A stretch of DNA of 64,000 nt. It comes from Nocardia asteroides (lineage in GTDB: Bacteria > Actinomycetota > Actinomycetes > Mycobacteriales > Mycobacteriaceae). The number at the start of each line of letters is the position of its first letter. Positions within the stretch are counted from its first letter, which is position 1. The position numbers were made by a program, and so were the translations under genes. Below the pieces are notes generated by a model, which worked only from the letters and a program-made list of their open reading frames with translations, was not told the origin of the DNA and ran no database searches. Below are positions 41,731-50,065 of this stretch, piece by piece. The stretch is taken from the NCBI RefSeq assembly GCF_021183625.1, contig NZ_CP089214.1:6386001-6450000 (forward strand), read 5' to 3'.

Positions 41731-43026
41731 GTGGCCAACAATTTCCAGGATCTGGATTTCTTCCTCGGCCAGGATCTGGTGGCCGATCCGTACCCGTACT
41801 TCGACGAGCTGCGCGCCGAGTGCCCGGTGAAGCGCGAGAAGCACCACGACGTCATGATGGTGACCGGGTACGAGGAGGCGCTCGAGGTCTACAACGACGT
41901 CGACCGGTTCTCCTCCTGCATCGCGGTGACCGGCCCGTTCCCCGGCTTCCCGGTGAAGATCGAGGAGGGCGACGACGTCGCCGCGCTGATCGCCGAGCAC
42001 CGCGACAGCCTCCCCATGAGCGACCAGCTGCCCACCCTCGACCCGCCGACGCACACCGCCCACCGCGCCCTGCTCATGCGGCTCATCACGCCGAAGCGGC
42101 TGAAGGAGAACGAGGAGGCGATGTGGTCGATCGCCGACAAGATGCTGGACAACTACCTCGCGACCGGTGGCGACTGCATGCGCGAATTCGCCGGCCCCTT
42201 CACGCTGTACGTGATCGCGGACCTGCTCGGCGTCCCGAAGGACGACCAGGAGGAGTTCCTGCACGCGCTGCAGCGCGACCCGCACCGGCAGAGCGGCACC
42301 GTCGGCAGCAACTCCGGTGACGACCTCTCGCACAGCCCGCTCGAGTTCCTGTACACCAAGTTCTCCGCCTACATCGAGGACCGCAGGCAGAACCCGCGCA
42401 ACGACGTGCTCACCAGCATGGCCACCGCGACCTTCCCGGACGGCTCGCAGCCCGAGGTGCTCGACGTGTGCCGGGTGGCGGCGAACCTCTTCTCGGCGGG
42501 CCAGGAGACCACGGTCCGGCTGCTCAGCTCGGCGCTGAAGCTGATCGCCGAGCGCCGGGACATCCAGCAGTACCTGCGCGAGGATCCCAGCCGGATCCAG
42601 AACTTCATCGAGGAATCGCTGCGGATGGAGAGCCCGGTCAAGGGCGACTTCCGGCTCGCCAAGGAGACCGGGACCGTCGGCGAGACCGAGGTCCCGGTCG
42701 GCACCGTCCTGATGGTGGTCAACGGCGCAGCCAACCGCGACCCGCGCCGCTTCGACGACCCCACCACCTTCGACCCCGCGCGCTCGAACGCCCGCCAGCA
42801 CCTCGCCTTCGGCCGCGGCGTGCACTCCTGCCCCGGCGCCCCGCTGGCCCGCGCCGAGGCGCGCGTCGCCATCGAGCGGCTGCTCGCGCGTACCGCCGAG
42901 GTGCGCATCGACGAGTCGGTGCACGGCCCCGCCGACGCCCGCAAGTACCACTACCTGCCCACCTTCATCCTGCGCGGCCTCACCTCGCTGCACCTGGAAC
43001 TCGATGTCGCGGACGGTGACCGATGA
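41731..43026 (+). CDS. Cytochrome P450
   Basis: The 431-residue class I bacterial P450 has I-helix FSAGQETT (A256-T260, acid-alcohol pair intact), ExxR at E295-R298, and heme loop FGRGVHSCPG with Cys367. It needs a small ferredoxin, and one is encoded next with a 4-bp overlap. GTG at 41731 begins directly before ANNFQDLDFF. It is divergent from a FadE pair across B3. It probably hydroxylates a hydrophobic substrate early in the regulon-B pathway. Confidence 0.92.
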   Translation: MANNFQDLDFFLGQDLVADPYPYFDELRAECPVKREKHHDVMMVTGYEEALEVYNDVDRFSSCIAVTGPFPGFPVKIEEGDDVAALIAEHRDSLPMSDQLPTLDPPTHTAHRALLMRLITPKRLKENEEAMWSIADKMLDNYLATGGDCMREFAGPFTLYVIADLLGVPKDDQEEFLHALQRDPHRQSGTVGSNSGDDLSHSPLEFLYTKFSAYIEDRRQNPRNDVLTSMATATFPDGSQPEVLDVCRVAANLFSAGQETTVRLLSSALKLIAERRDIQQYLREDPSRIQNFIEESLRMESPVKGDFRLAKETGTVGETEVPVGTVLMVVNGAANRDPRRFDDPTTFDPARSNARQHLAFGRGVHSCPGAPLARAEARVAIERLLARTAEVRIDESVHGPADARKYHYLPTFILRGLTSLHLELDVADGDR

Positions 43027-43211
43027 AGGTCACCGTCGACGACGACCGCTGCCGCGGGCACGGCGCCTGCCTCGGCCTCGCCCCCGAGGTCTTCACGCTG
43101 ACCGACGGCGGGTACGCCGAGGCGATCCCCGGCGCGGTGCCGGTGGAGCTCGAATCGGTCGTCGAGGAGGCGGTGTCGGCCTGCCCGGAGCGGGCGATCG
43201 AGGTGGAGTAG
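43023..43211 (+). CDS. [3Fe-4S]-type ferredoxin with CxxHxxC motif
   Basis: The 62-residue protein has CRGHGAC near residues 10-16 and a final CP near 55 (ACPERAIEVE). The second position of the cluster motif is His where ordinary ferredoxins have Cys. This CxxHxxC...CP form is known in mycobacterial P450 partners. The ATG overlaps the P450 stop (ATGA), so the two proteins are co-translated. Confidence 0.92.
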   Translation: MKVTVDDDRCRGHGACLGLAPEVFTLTDGGYAEAIPGAVPVELESVVEEAVSACPERAIEVE

Positions 43212-43338
43212 TCACCTAGCGCGGCGGCGATGCGCGCATCGGCGGGCTCGTAGCGGGCCCGCCTGCCCTCGGGCACCGCGACGACGAGCCCGCAGCCGCG
43301 CGGCCCGGCGAAGACCGGGTCCGGCGCGGCCGAGGTGG

Positions 43339-43905
43339 CTAGGGCGGGGGGGCGGTCGTGCGGGCGAGCTCGGCGAGCTCGGTGAGGAACTGGGCGGCGG
43401 GGATCGGCTTGCCTTCCTTGCCGATGGGGGAGGGGTCGAGCGGGGCGAGGATGTCGGCGAGCGGGGAGTGCAGCCACAGCGCCATCACGTAGAGCGCGGG
43501 GATGCGCAGCAGCCGCAGGTCGAAGCCGGCGGCGGTGAGCTGGGGCAGCTTGCGGACGACCTTCAACGCCTTGTCGGTGGCCAGGACGAACGGTCCCTCG
43601 GTGAACCGTGACATCTGCTGGGTGCCGTCGGGAGCGAGCGTGGTTTCGGCGCTGGCGATGATCTGGGCGCCGTCCACCACGAGGTAGCGCCAGCCCACCG
43701 CGCGGGCGGCGTCCAGGCCGGCGCCCGCGGTGATGTCGTCCAGCCCCAGGGTGTAGATCTGGTGCGGAGTCGAGAGGTCGAGCTGGTCCTTGCGGGCCCC
43801 GCGCAGCGCCTTGGTGGAGAACTTCTCGCCGTCGGCGAACGCGCGGAGCTTGCCCCTGACCTTGTCGGGGACCTCGGTGGGCGGTTCGGGCAGATGAAGC
43901 GGCAT
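43339..43905 (-). CDS. Unrecognised protein paired with the cysteine protease
   Basis: I do not recognise this 188-residue protein. It is soluble except for one moderately hydrophobic stretch, LLRIPALYVMALWLHSPLADIL, near residues 130-152. It begins with a Pro-rich segment and ends TTAPPP. It has no signal peptide and no cysteines. It starts 12 bp after the protease stop on the same strand, so the two are probably cotranscribed. It could be an inhibitor, immunity factor or substrate, but nothing in the sequence shows this. Confidence 0.7.
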   Translation of the reverse strand: MPLHLPEPPTEVPDKVRGKLRAFADGEKFSTKALRGARKDQLDLSTPHQIYTLGLDDITAGAGLDAARAVGWRYLVVDGAQIIASAETTLAPDGTQQMSRFTEGPFVLATDKALKVVRKLPQLTAAGFDLRLLRIPALYVMALWLHSPLADILAPLDPSPIGKEGKPIPAAQFLTELAELARTTAPPP

Positions 43906-43917
43906 GATCTGTTCTCC

Positions 43918-44919
43918 TCAGAGCTTGGTCTTGTAGCTGACGTTCCAGATTCCGTCGCCGAGGTAGAAGTCGCGGAACTCCTCGTAGGCGACATCGGAAT
44001 CGCCCTCCCACGGATCGGCGACGCTGACGTAGTCCTGCCCGCCGATCACCGAACGCCCGCGCAGCGCCACGATGTGGCCGCCACCGCCGCGCCAGGAGAT
44101 GTTCACCACGACCGGGGCGTTGCGGGCCAGCTCGCCGGCGAGCTGCAGGTCGGTCAGGGAGGTGTTGACGCGCTCCTTGAGCCGCCCGATCCGGGTCAGC
44201 GCGGTATCGGGCCAGCGGCCCTGGTTGCACGGCGAGACCGCCCCCGCGACGACGGCGCAGTCGTTGCGGCCCAGCTCGGCGTTGGCCAGTTTGCCCTGGG
44301 TCCAGGTCGATGCCGCGTCGTAGAAGGCCGCGGTGCTGACCGTGGCCGCGTTCCAGCACCACATGGTCTGTTCCTGGTGCTGCATCCGGAAGTTCAGCTG
44401 CTGGTCGGCGACGGCGAGGACGAACTTCTCGTGGACGCCGCCCGCGGCATCGAACTGGGCGTTGACGGTGCCACCCGCGCCGCTCGCAGCGCTCACCCCG
44501 CTGCCGTTCAAGCGCAGGTAGACCTTCGGGTAGGCGTTCGACTCGATCGAGACCGAGCCGTCCGGCTGCGCCCTGGCGTTGAACTTCTCCCAGGGGCCGG
44601 GGCCGGCGGCGTTGTACTGGGCGTTGACCAGGCCCCCGCCGGATGCGACCGGAGCCGTCACGCCGCGAGCGTCCATGCGCAGGTAGACCTTCGGGAAAGC
44701 CACCGACTCGAAGGCCACGGTGCCGTCGCCCTGGGACCGGACCCGGAACCGCTCGTAGGGGCCTGCCCCGTACTGGCAGTTGGCCGTCCCGCCACCGGAG
44801 TCGGCCGGGGCGGTCAGCCCGGCACCGTCCAATCGCAGGAACACATTCGAGAACGCCGTCGATCGGATAGTGACCGGTATATCTCCCACAATTGCGAGAT
44901 CGGCTACCGACAATGCCAT
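43918..44919 (-). CDS. AvrRpt2/papain-like cysteine protease with N-terminal beta-trefoil
   Basis: The 333-residue protein has two parts. Residues about 14-170 hold three repeats of the form FPKVYLRM-G-G-V-AQ-W-EKF, a beta-trefoil like fascin or ricin-type lectins. Residues about 175-333 resemble papain-like family 2 (AvrRpt2, C70): QEQTMWCWNA with Cys188, GGGGHIVALRG with His282 and VADPWEG with Asp302. No signal peptide is visible. ATG at 44919 has AGAAGG upstream. The gene and its small neighbour are flanked by pathway genes and an AT-richer leader. A secreted or contact-delivered effector is possible but unproven. Confidence 0.8.
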   Translation of the reverse strand: MALSVADLAIVGDIPVTIRSTAFSNVFLRLDGAGLTAPADSGGGTANCQYGAGPYERFRVRSQGDGTVAFESVAFPKVYLRMDARGVTAPVASGGGLVNAQYNAAGPGPWEKFNARAQPDGSVSIESNAYPKVYLRLNGSGVSAASGAGGTVNAQFDAAGGVHEKFVLAVADQQLNFRMQHQEQTMWCWNAATVSTAAFYDAASTWTQGKLANAELGRNDCAVVAGAVSPCNQGRWPDTALTRIGRLKERVNTSLTDLQLAGELARNAPVVVNISWRGGGGHIVALRGRSVIGGQDYVSVADPWEGDSDVAYEEFRDFYLGDGIWNVSYKTKL

Positions 44920-45267
44920 GCTGTGCCTTCTTTCATGCAGGTGTTTCATCGGCGAAATAAATTCGCCGCAATTCTTTCGGTCGATATAGGTGTGCAGGAA
45001 TTGGTCCGGGTGCTGGTCAAGACACCGGAAAATTGCACAGCTGATGACGGTGGCTCTTGTTGTCGGCCACCGAAAAAGTAGATGCCACCCCTGTTCGCTG
45101 AAATGCTGTGCAGTAACGACATTAACCACGGCAATGCCGGATTTCTCGGAAACAGAATTTCCGGACAGAAGAGAGGTGTTTCTGCGGGCTCGTTCGCCGG
45201 ATCGGCAGAAATTTTCCGAATACTGACCGGTCGCATCGCAGTGCGCCGGCGAGGACCTGCTCGCGGC
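44920..45267. other. AT-richer intergenic region with two inverted repeats
   Basis: This 348-bp stretch has no credible gene and is visibly less GC-rich than its surroundings. It contains CGGCGAA-N5-TTCGCCG (44950-44968), 31 bp before the protease start, and CGGAAA-N5-TTTCCG (45147-45163). Both fit regulator sites. The region should hold the protease promoter. Its composition suggests the protease island was acquired. Confidence 0.6.
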
Positions 45268-46041
45268 TCAGGGCCGCGCGACGCCTGCTTCGATGGGCGC
45301 GGTGAGCAGGCCGAGGTCCGCGCCGAGCGCGTCGGCGAGGGCGCGGGCCACGGTGACGTCCTTGCGCAGGAATTCGCCTACCGCGGAGCGGAACTCGGCG
45401 ACCGAGCCCTTGGCGGCGATACCGGCGAGGGCACGGGAGTTGCCGCTGGCGTGCGGGAGCGCGGCGAGCAGGGCGGCCTCGGGGAGGCCGAGTTCGGCGC
45501 CGAGGCGGACGGCGTCCGCGACCAGGCCGATCTGAGCGGCGAAGAGCGCGTTGTTCACCAGCTTCACCCGCTGGCCGGAGCCGAGCGGGCCGACGTGCAG
45601 GATCGGATCCGCGTACGCGCGCAACACTTCCCGCGCGACGGCGACATCGGCATCGGCGCCGCCGAGAAAGACCGTCAGGGAGCCGCGGGCGATGTCGTGC
45701 GGGCCGCCGCTCACGGGGGCATCGACCACGTGGGTGCCGCGGGCGGCGACTGCGGCAACGGTCTCCGGGCTGCCGGTGGTGTGCACGATCAGCGTTGCGT
45801 CCCCGAAGGATTCGGCAGCGCAGACCTCGCGCACCTGGTCGTCGGTGAAGACGCACAGCACGACGGCGTCGGATCCGTCGGCCGCCGCCGCCACGGTGCC
45901 GACCGGCGTGGCGCCGAGCTCCGCCACCCCGGCCCGCGCGTCGGCGGAGCGGCCGAGCGCGCGCACCTCGTGGCCCGCGCCGGCCAGCCGGGCGACCATG
46001 GGCGCGCCCATCCGCCCGGCACCGACGAAACCGACCCGCAC
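45268..46041 (-). CDS. HIBADH/6-phosphogluconate dehydrogenase-like NAD-binding protein
   Basis: The 257-residue beta-hydroxyacid dehydrogenase has GFVGAGRMGAPM for NAD(P), DAPVSGGPHDIARGSL for the substrate, and the catalytic Lys in GSGQRVKLVNNALF. It oxidises a hydroxyacid to its semialdehyde or ketoacid. It is shorter than classical HIBADH (about 290). It follows its paralogue by 2 bp and ends the operon. Confidence 0.88.
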   Translation of the reverse strand: MRVGFVGAGRMGAPMVARLAGAGHEVRALGRSADARAGVAELGATPVGTVAAAADGSDAVVLCVFTDDQVREVCAAESFGDATLIVHTTGSPETVAAVAARGTHVVDAPVSGGPHDIARGSLTVFLGGADADVAVAREVLRAYADPILHVGPLGSGQRVKLVNNALFAAQIGLVADAVRLGAELGLPEAALLAALPHASGNSRALAGIAAKGSVAEFRSAVGEFLRKDVTVARALADALGADLGLLTAPIEAGVARP

Positions 46042-46043
46042 GG

Positions 46044-46862
46044 TCAGCGCTGCCGATCCATGAGCGCCAGCGTGGCGTCGGCGGCCCCGACTTCGATCCC
46101 GGTCGCGACCCCCGCCTTCGCGGCCAGGTCGGCCACCAGCCTGACATCCTTGAGCAGCAGGTCACCCGCGTGCGCGGCCAGCTGGTCCAGCGAACCGCCC
46201 GCGGCGACGACCCGCCCGAGCGCGAAGCTGTTCGCGGTCCCGTGCGTGATCACCTCGCCGAGGCGCCCGGGGTCGATGCCGAGCTCCGCGCCGAGCCGGA
46301 GCGCGCCGTGCGCGGTGGCCAGGTTCGCGGTGAAGAGCAGGTTGTTGAGCAGCTTGGCGGATTGCCCCGAGCCGAGCTCGCCCAGGTGCACGATCGGGTT
46401 CGCGTAGGTCTTGAAGACCGGCCGCGCCCGCTCCACCGCCTCCGCGTCCCCGCCGACCATGACCAGCAGCCGCCCCTCGGCCACCGCGGGCGCGCCGCCG
46501 GAGACCGGGGCGTCGATCACCGTGATGTCTTTCGGTGCGGCCAGTTCGGCGAGTTCCCGGCAGGTGTCCGGGTGCACGGTGGCGTGGATGGCCAGGATCG
46601 AGCCGGGCGCCATGCCCGCCAGCACCCCCTTCTGCCCGGCCGCGACCTCGCGCACGTCGGCGTCGCCGACCACGCAGAGACACACCAGGTCGCTGACCTC
46701 GGCGAGCGCGGCGGGAGACTCGGCGGTGCGGGCGGCGGTGTCCGCGTACGGCTCCAGGGAGGCGGCGCGGCGCGCCCACAGCGTGGTGGGGAAGCCGCCC
46801 TCGACGATCCGGCGAGCCATGGGCCCGCCCTGGCTGCCGAGTCCGATGAATCCGACGCGCAT
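46044..46862 (-). CDS. HIBADH-like beta-hydroxyacid dehydrogenase
   Basis: The 272-residue protein has GFIGLGSQGGPMARRI, DAPVSGGAPAVAEGRL and catalytic Lys in GSGQSAKLLNNLLF. The cofactor loop has Gln where most relatives have Met. It is a tandem paralogue of the next gene, with about half the residues similar by eye. The pair could form a heteromer or act on successive hydroxyacids. Confidence 0.88.
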   Translation of the reverse strand: MRVGFIGLGSQGGPMARRIVEGGFPTTLWARRAASLEPYADTAARTAESPAALAEVSDLVCLCVVGDADVREVAAGQKGVLAGMAPGSILAIHATVHPDTCRELAELAAPKDITVIDAPVSGGAPAVAEGRLLVMVGGDAEAVERARPVFKTYANPIVHLGELGSGQSAKLLNNLLFTANLATAHGALRLGAELGIDPGRLGEVITHGTANSFALGRVVAAGGSLDQLAAHAGDLLLKDVRLVADLAAKAGVATGIEVGAADATLALMDRQR

Positions 46863-47368
46863 CAGTGCGCCTCCTCCGAAGTAGTGGGCCGGTAGAAGGT
46901 AGCGAGCAGGCCGAGCGTGGCGAGCACCCCGAGCCCGAGCGCGATTCCGCCGCCCGCCCAGCCGGTGATCTCGATGTCGAAGGCGTGGTCGAGCGAGATC
47001 CGCCCCGGCCCGAGCAGCCCGAGCGCGATCACGGTGGCGGCGAGCACGAGCACGTACTCGTAGCCGTCCTTGAAGACGAAGAAGCCGTTCTTCCGGTGCG
47101 CGAGCAACCCGGCCACCAGCGTCACGCCGACCACGGCGGCCGCGGCGAACGGGGTGAGCAACCCGGCGATCAGCAGCACGCCGGCGCCGATCTCGGTGAC
47201 GACGCTGGCCCACGCCTGCAGCGGGCCGTTGCGCAGCCCGAGGCTCTCGAACCAGCGCCCGGTGCCCGCGATCTTGCCGCCGCCGATCCAGTGGTTCACG
47301 CCGTGCGCGATCATGGTGCCGCCCACGACCACGCGCAGCAGCAGCAGCGCGATATCGGTCTCGACCAT
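46862..47368 (-). CDS. DoxX-family membrane protein
   Basis: The protein (168 residues from ATG 47368) has four membrane segments and the DoxX features LLLLRVVVGGTMIAHGVNHW near the N-terminus and a conserved polar loop before helix 2. DoxX proteins associate with quinone-linked oxidation or redox stress systems. ATG at 47368 has GGAAGG eight bases upstream and is preferred over GTG at 47377. It overlaps or abuts both neighbours, so it belongs to the operon. Confidence 0.85.
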   Translation of the reverse strand: MVETDIALLLLRVVVGGTMIAHGVNHWIGGGKIAGTGRWFESLGLRNGPLQAWASVVTEIGAGVLLIAGLLTPFAAAAVVGVTLVAGLLAHRKNGFFVFKDGYEYVLVLAATVIALGLLGPGRISLDHAFDIEITGWAGGGIALGLGVLATLGLLATFYRPTTSEEAH

Positions 47369-47373
47369 TGCCT

Positions 47374-48309
47374 TCACCTTCCCGACGGCGCGGAACCGCC
47401 GTCGAATTGCGGGGTGGGACCGGTGAACTCACCGGTCACGGCCGCTACCACGCACTCCTCGAGGAAGGCGAGCACCCCGAGGTGGTAGGCGGCGGCCGTG
47501 TGGCCCACGCTGATGTTGTGCCCGCTGTTGGGCTGCCGGTTGAGTACCACGCGCGGGGCCGCGGTGAACAGCGCGCCCACCTCGGCCAGCGCCTCCGGGT
47601 CGCCGCGCCAGACCCGCTCGTACTCGGCGGTGGTGAACCGCACCGGCACCCGGACCCGCGCGGCAAGCGCAGGGAAGTCCTGGCTCGACCAGGTCCGCAG
47701 CGCCGTCGCCTCCATCCGCGGGCCGGGTGCGCCGATGGCGGCGCCGCCCCTGATGTCGGGCGGGTAGAGCCGCTCGGGCGTCCAGATCAGCGCGCCGACA
47801 CCGGGCGTGCGGTCGTCCCGCTGCCTGGCCTCGAAGGCGCGCACGAAATCCGGGTGCGGGCGGTGGCCGGTGCCGGACACCTCCAGGCCGAGCAGGTCGT
47901 CGGCGCGCGGGTCGACCGCCATCCGCACCGCCTGCTCGGAGCCCGCGGAGTGCGCGAGCAGGAAGGTGCCCGCGCCGCGCGGCCGGTCGCCGAGAAAGGC
48001 GTCGACCGCGCCGAACATCAGGTCGAGCCTGCGCTCCGGCTCGATCAGGTCGTCGGCGAAGGGGGCGGAGGCCCCGTAGCCGGGGCGGTCCGGCGCGACC
48101 ACGGTGTAGCCGAGCCGGTGCGCGATCCGGAACAGCGAGAGCTCCGGGTGGCCGGGGCAGTCGAAGTAGCCGCCGCTGGTGGCGCCGCCGTGCATCGCCA
48201 CCAGCACCGCGCGCGGGGCCTCGGCCACGGCGCGCAGCCCGGAGACCGGGATGCCGTTCACCTCGGCGAGCACCGGTTCGGGGCCGGTGCGCAGGTCGGC
48301 GAGGGTCAC
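47374..48309 (-). CDS. Alpha/beta-hydrolase
   Basis: The 311-residue protein has MHGGATSGGYFD as oxyanion region, VVAPDRPGYGAS, and the nucleophile elbow LLAHSAGSEQAV, where Ala replaces the first Gly of GxSxG. A C-terminal SGHNISVG would carry the catalytic His. It probably hydrolyses an ester, lactone or CoA thioester made by its neighbours. GTG at 48309 overlaps the upstream gene's stop (GTGA). Confidence 0.85.
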   Translation of the reverse strand: MTLADLRTGPEPVLAEVNGIPVSGLRAVAEAPRAVLVAMHGGATSGGYFDCPGHPELSLFRIAHRLGYTVVAPDRPGYGASAPFADDLIEPERRLDLMFGAVDAFLGDRPRGAGTFLLAHSAGSEQAVRMAVDPRADDLLGLEVSGTGHRPHPDFVRAFEARQRDDRTPGVGALIWTPERLYPPDIRGGAAIGAPGPRMEATALRTWSSQDFPALAARVRVPVRFTTAEYERVWRGDPEALAEVGALFTAAPRVVLNRQPNSGHNISVGHTAAAYHLGVLAFLEECVVAAVTGEFTGPTPQFDGGSAPSGR

Positions 48310-49985
48310 GACGCGGTCCGCAGCAGGATCGCGCCGCCGGGGGTGAGCCCGCCGCTGGAGACCACCGCGACCTTCGCATTCGCGACCTGCCGCTCGCCGC
48401 CGTCGCCGCGCAGCTGGGTGATCGCCTCGTGCAGCAGCCCCATGCCGTGCGTGCGGCCGTGCGAGAGCTGGCCGCCGTGCGTGTTCAGCGGCAGCACGCC
48501 GTCGCGCGCGATGTTCTTGCCGCCCTGTAGGAAGTCGCCCGCCTCGCCGATGCCGCAGAAGCCGAGCGCCTCGATCCAGGAGAGGCAGTTGAAGGTGAAG
48601 CCGTCGTAGAGCTCGGCCACGTCGACATCGGCCGGGCGCAGGTCGGTGCGGGTCCAGAGGTGCGCGGCCGGGCCGAGCACCTGCGGCTCGTGGGTGAGCG
48701 TGCTCTGGTCCCACTCGATCCGCTCGACGATCTGGGTACCGACCGCCTCCACCAGCACCGGCGTGATCGGCAGGTCGTGCGCGGCCTCGACCGCGGAGAC
48801 GATCACCGCGACCGCGCCGTCGCACGGGACGTCGCAGTCGTAGAGCCCGAACGGGGTGGTGACCGGCCTGGCGTTGAGGTAGTCGTCCATGGTCATCGGC
48901 TCGCGGTAGACCGCGCTCGGGTTCAGCGCGGCATTGGCGCGCTGGTTCAGCGCGATCCAGCCGAGCGTCTCCTTCGAGGTGCCGTAGTCGTGGAAGTGCC
49001 GCTGTGCCTTCTGCGCGAGCGTGTGCGCGGCGGAAGTCGAACCGAACGGCATGTGCCAGCTGGTGGTGCGGCCGCCGGACGGGGTGATCACGCCCGCCTT
49101 CATCAGCTCGGCGAAGGTCGCCTCCCAGACCGTGCGGAAGCAGAGCACGTGCCTGGCCATGCCGGTCGCCACCGCGGTCATGGCGGCGATCACCGAGCCA
49201 CCGGGGCCGAAGGTCTCGATGCCGCCGTTGTGCCAGGTGGGGCGGATGCCGAGCGCGGCCTCCAGGGCGGTGATGCCACCCTCGCCGAAGCCGCCCAGGT
49301 TGCCGCCGCCGGGGTAGGAGGCGAGGCCGTCGATGTCGTCCAGGGTGAGCCCGGCGTCGGCCACCGCGCGCTCGCACGCCTCGACGGTCAGCTCCAGGGC
49401 GGGCACCATGAGCCTGCGGCCGATCCGGGACATGCCGATGCCGGTCAGCGCGACGCGGTCCTCGAACTTGTCGGTCCCGAGCATGGGGCGGACGTGCTCG
49501 CCGAAGCGCTCCGGCGGGATCTCGTCCACCGGGAGCGCGGCGGGCTCGCCCTGCTCGGCGGCGGGGCGGAAGAGCGGGAGCCAGACGTCGGCGTCGGGCT
49601 GGAAGGTGACCTCGAGGCGCATGCCGAGGAAGAGGTCGTCCGGCTCGGCGTCGACGATGTTGGTCGTCAGCCGGACCCGCGGGTCGTCCTCGAGCGCGAC
49701 CGTCGCGACCACGTAGGGCGGGGTCAGCCCCGGTACCGCGAAGCGCTGGTTCACCGTCCAGCTCGCCAGCACCGCCCGCCCCGAGGTCTCGCGGACGCCG
49801 AGGTCGTGGCCGCGGCAGTAGCGGCAGATCGGCTGCGGCGGGTGCAGCAGAGCGGTGCAGGAGCGGCACTCCTGGATGCGGAGCACCCCGTCCGCGCCGG
49901 ATTTCCAGAAGAACTCGTTATCGAGCCCCAGCTGCGGCAACGGCCGCCCCGAAGCAGGCGTCTCCGCCGATGTGCCGTCCGCCAC
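48306..49985 (-). CDS. Natural fusion: DUF35 zinc-ribbon/OB-fold domain and Ltp-type thiolase-like domain
   Basis: The 559-residue protein starts with a zinc ribbon, C40-x2-C43 and C54-x2-C57, then an OB-fold to about residue 150, together a DUF35 module. From about 175 a thiolase fold follows (LTGIGMSRIGRRL, DIDGLASYPGGG, ELYDGFTFNCLSWIE). The usual thiolase nucleophile position reads GGIETFGPGGS, with no Cys. Steroid-degrading bacteria use separate Ltp2 and ChsH2-DUF35 chains as a retro-aldolase, also lacking that Cys. A retro-aldol C-C cleavage is therefore the best guess, here in one chain. It starts the five-gene operon to 45268. Confidence 0.82.
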   Translation of the reverse strand: MADGTSAETPASGRPLPQLGLDNEFFWKSGADGVLRIQECRSCTALLHPPQPICRYCRGHDLGVRETSGRAVLASWTVNQRFAVPGLTPPYVVATVALEDDPRVRLTTNIVDAEPDDLFLGMRLEVTFQPDADVWLPLFRPAAEQGEPAALPVDEIPPERFGEHVRPMLGTDKFEDRVALTGIGMSRIGRRLMVPALELTVEACERAVADAGLTLDDIDGLASYPGGGNLGGFGEGGITALEAALGIRPTWHNGGIETFGPGGSVIAAMTAVATGMARHVLCFRTVWEATFAELMKAGVITPSGGRTTSWHMPFGSTSAAHTLAQKAQRHFHDYGTSKETLGWIALNQRANAALNPSAVYREPMTMDDYLNARPVTTPFGLYDCDVPCDGAVAVIVSAVEAAHDLPITPVLVEAVGTQIVERIEWDQSTLTHEPQVLGPAAHLWTRTDLRPADVDVAELYDGFTFNCLSWIEALGFCGIGEAGDFLQGGKNIARDGVLPLNTHGGQLSHGRTHGMGLLHEAITQLRGDGGERQVANAKVAVVSSGGLTPGGAILLRTAS

Positions 49986-50018
49986 GGCGCCTCCTCACAA
50001 CTCGTGAACTGCCGAAGC

Positions 50019-50052
50019 GCGGGCCGCGCACGACAACCCGTGCGCGGCCCGC
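50019..50052 (-). terminator. Strong hairpin between P450 and DUF35-thiolase genes
   Basis: GCGGGCCGCGCAC (50019-50031) and GTGCGCGGCCCGC (50040-50052) form a perfect 13-bp stem with an 8-base loop. It lies 13 bp beyond the P450 stop. It may end the SDR-SDR-ferredoxin-P450 transcript or reduce read-through into the next operon. Confidence 0.7.
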
Positions 50053-50065
50053 GATCGGTCCGGAT

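Noticed and set aside
43212..43338. Possible gene fragment on the minus strand (DPVFAGPRGCGLVVAVPEG...)
   Set aside because: It reads like a protein C-terminus but has no start or ribosome binding site of its own and I do not recognise the family. It may be a remnant; not strong enough to annotate.
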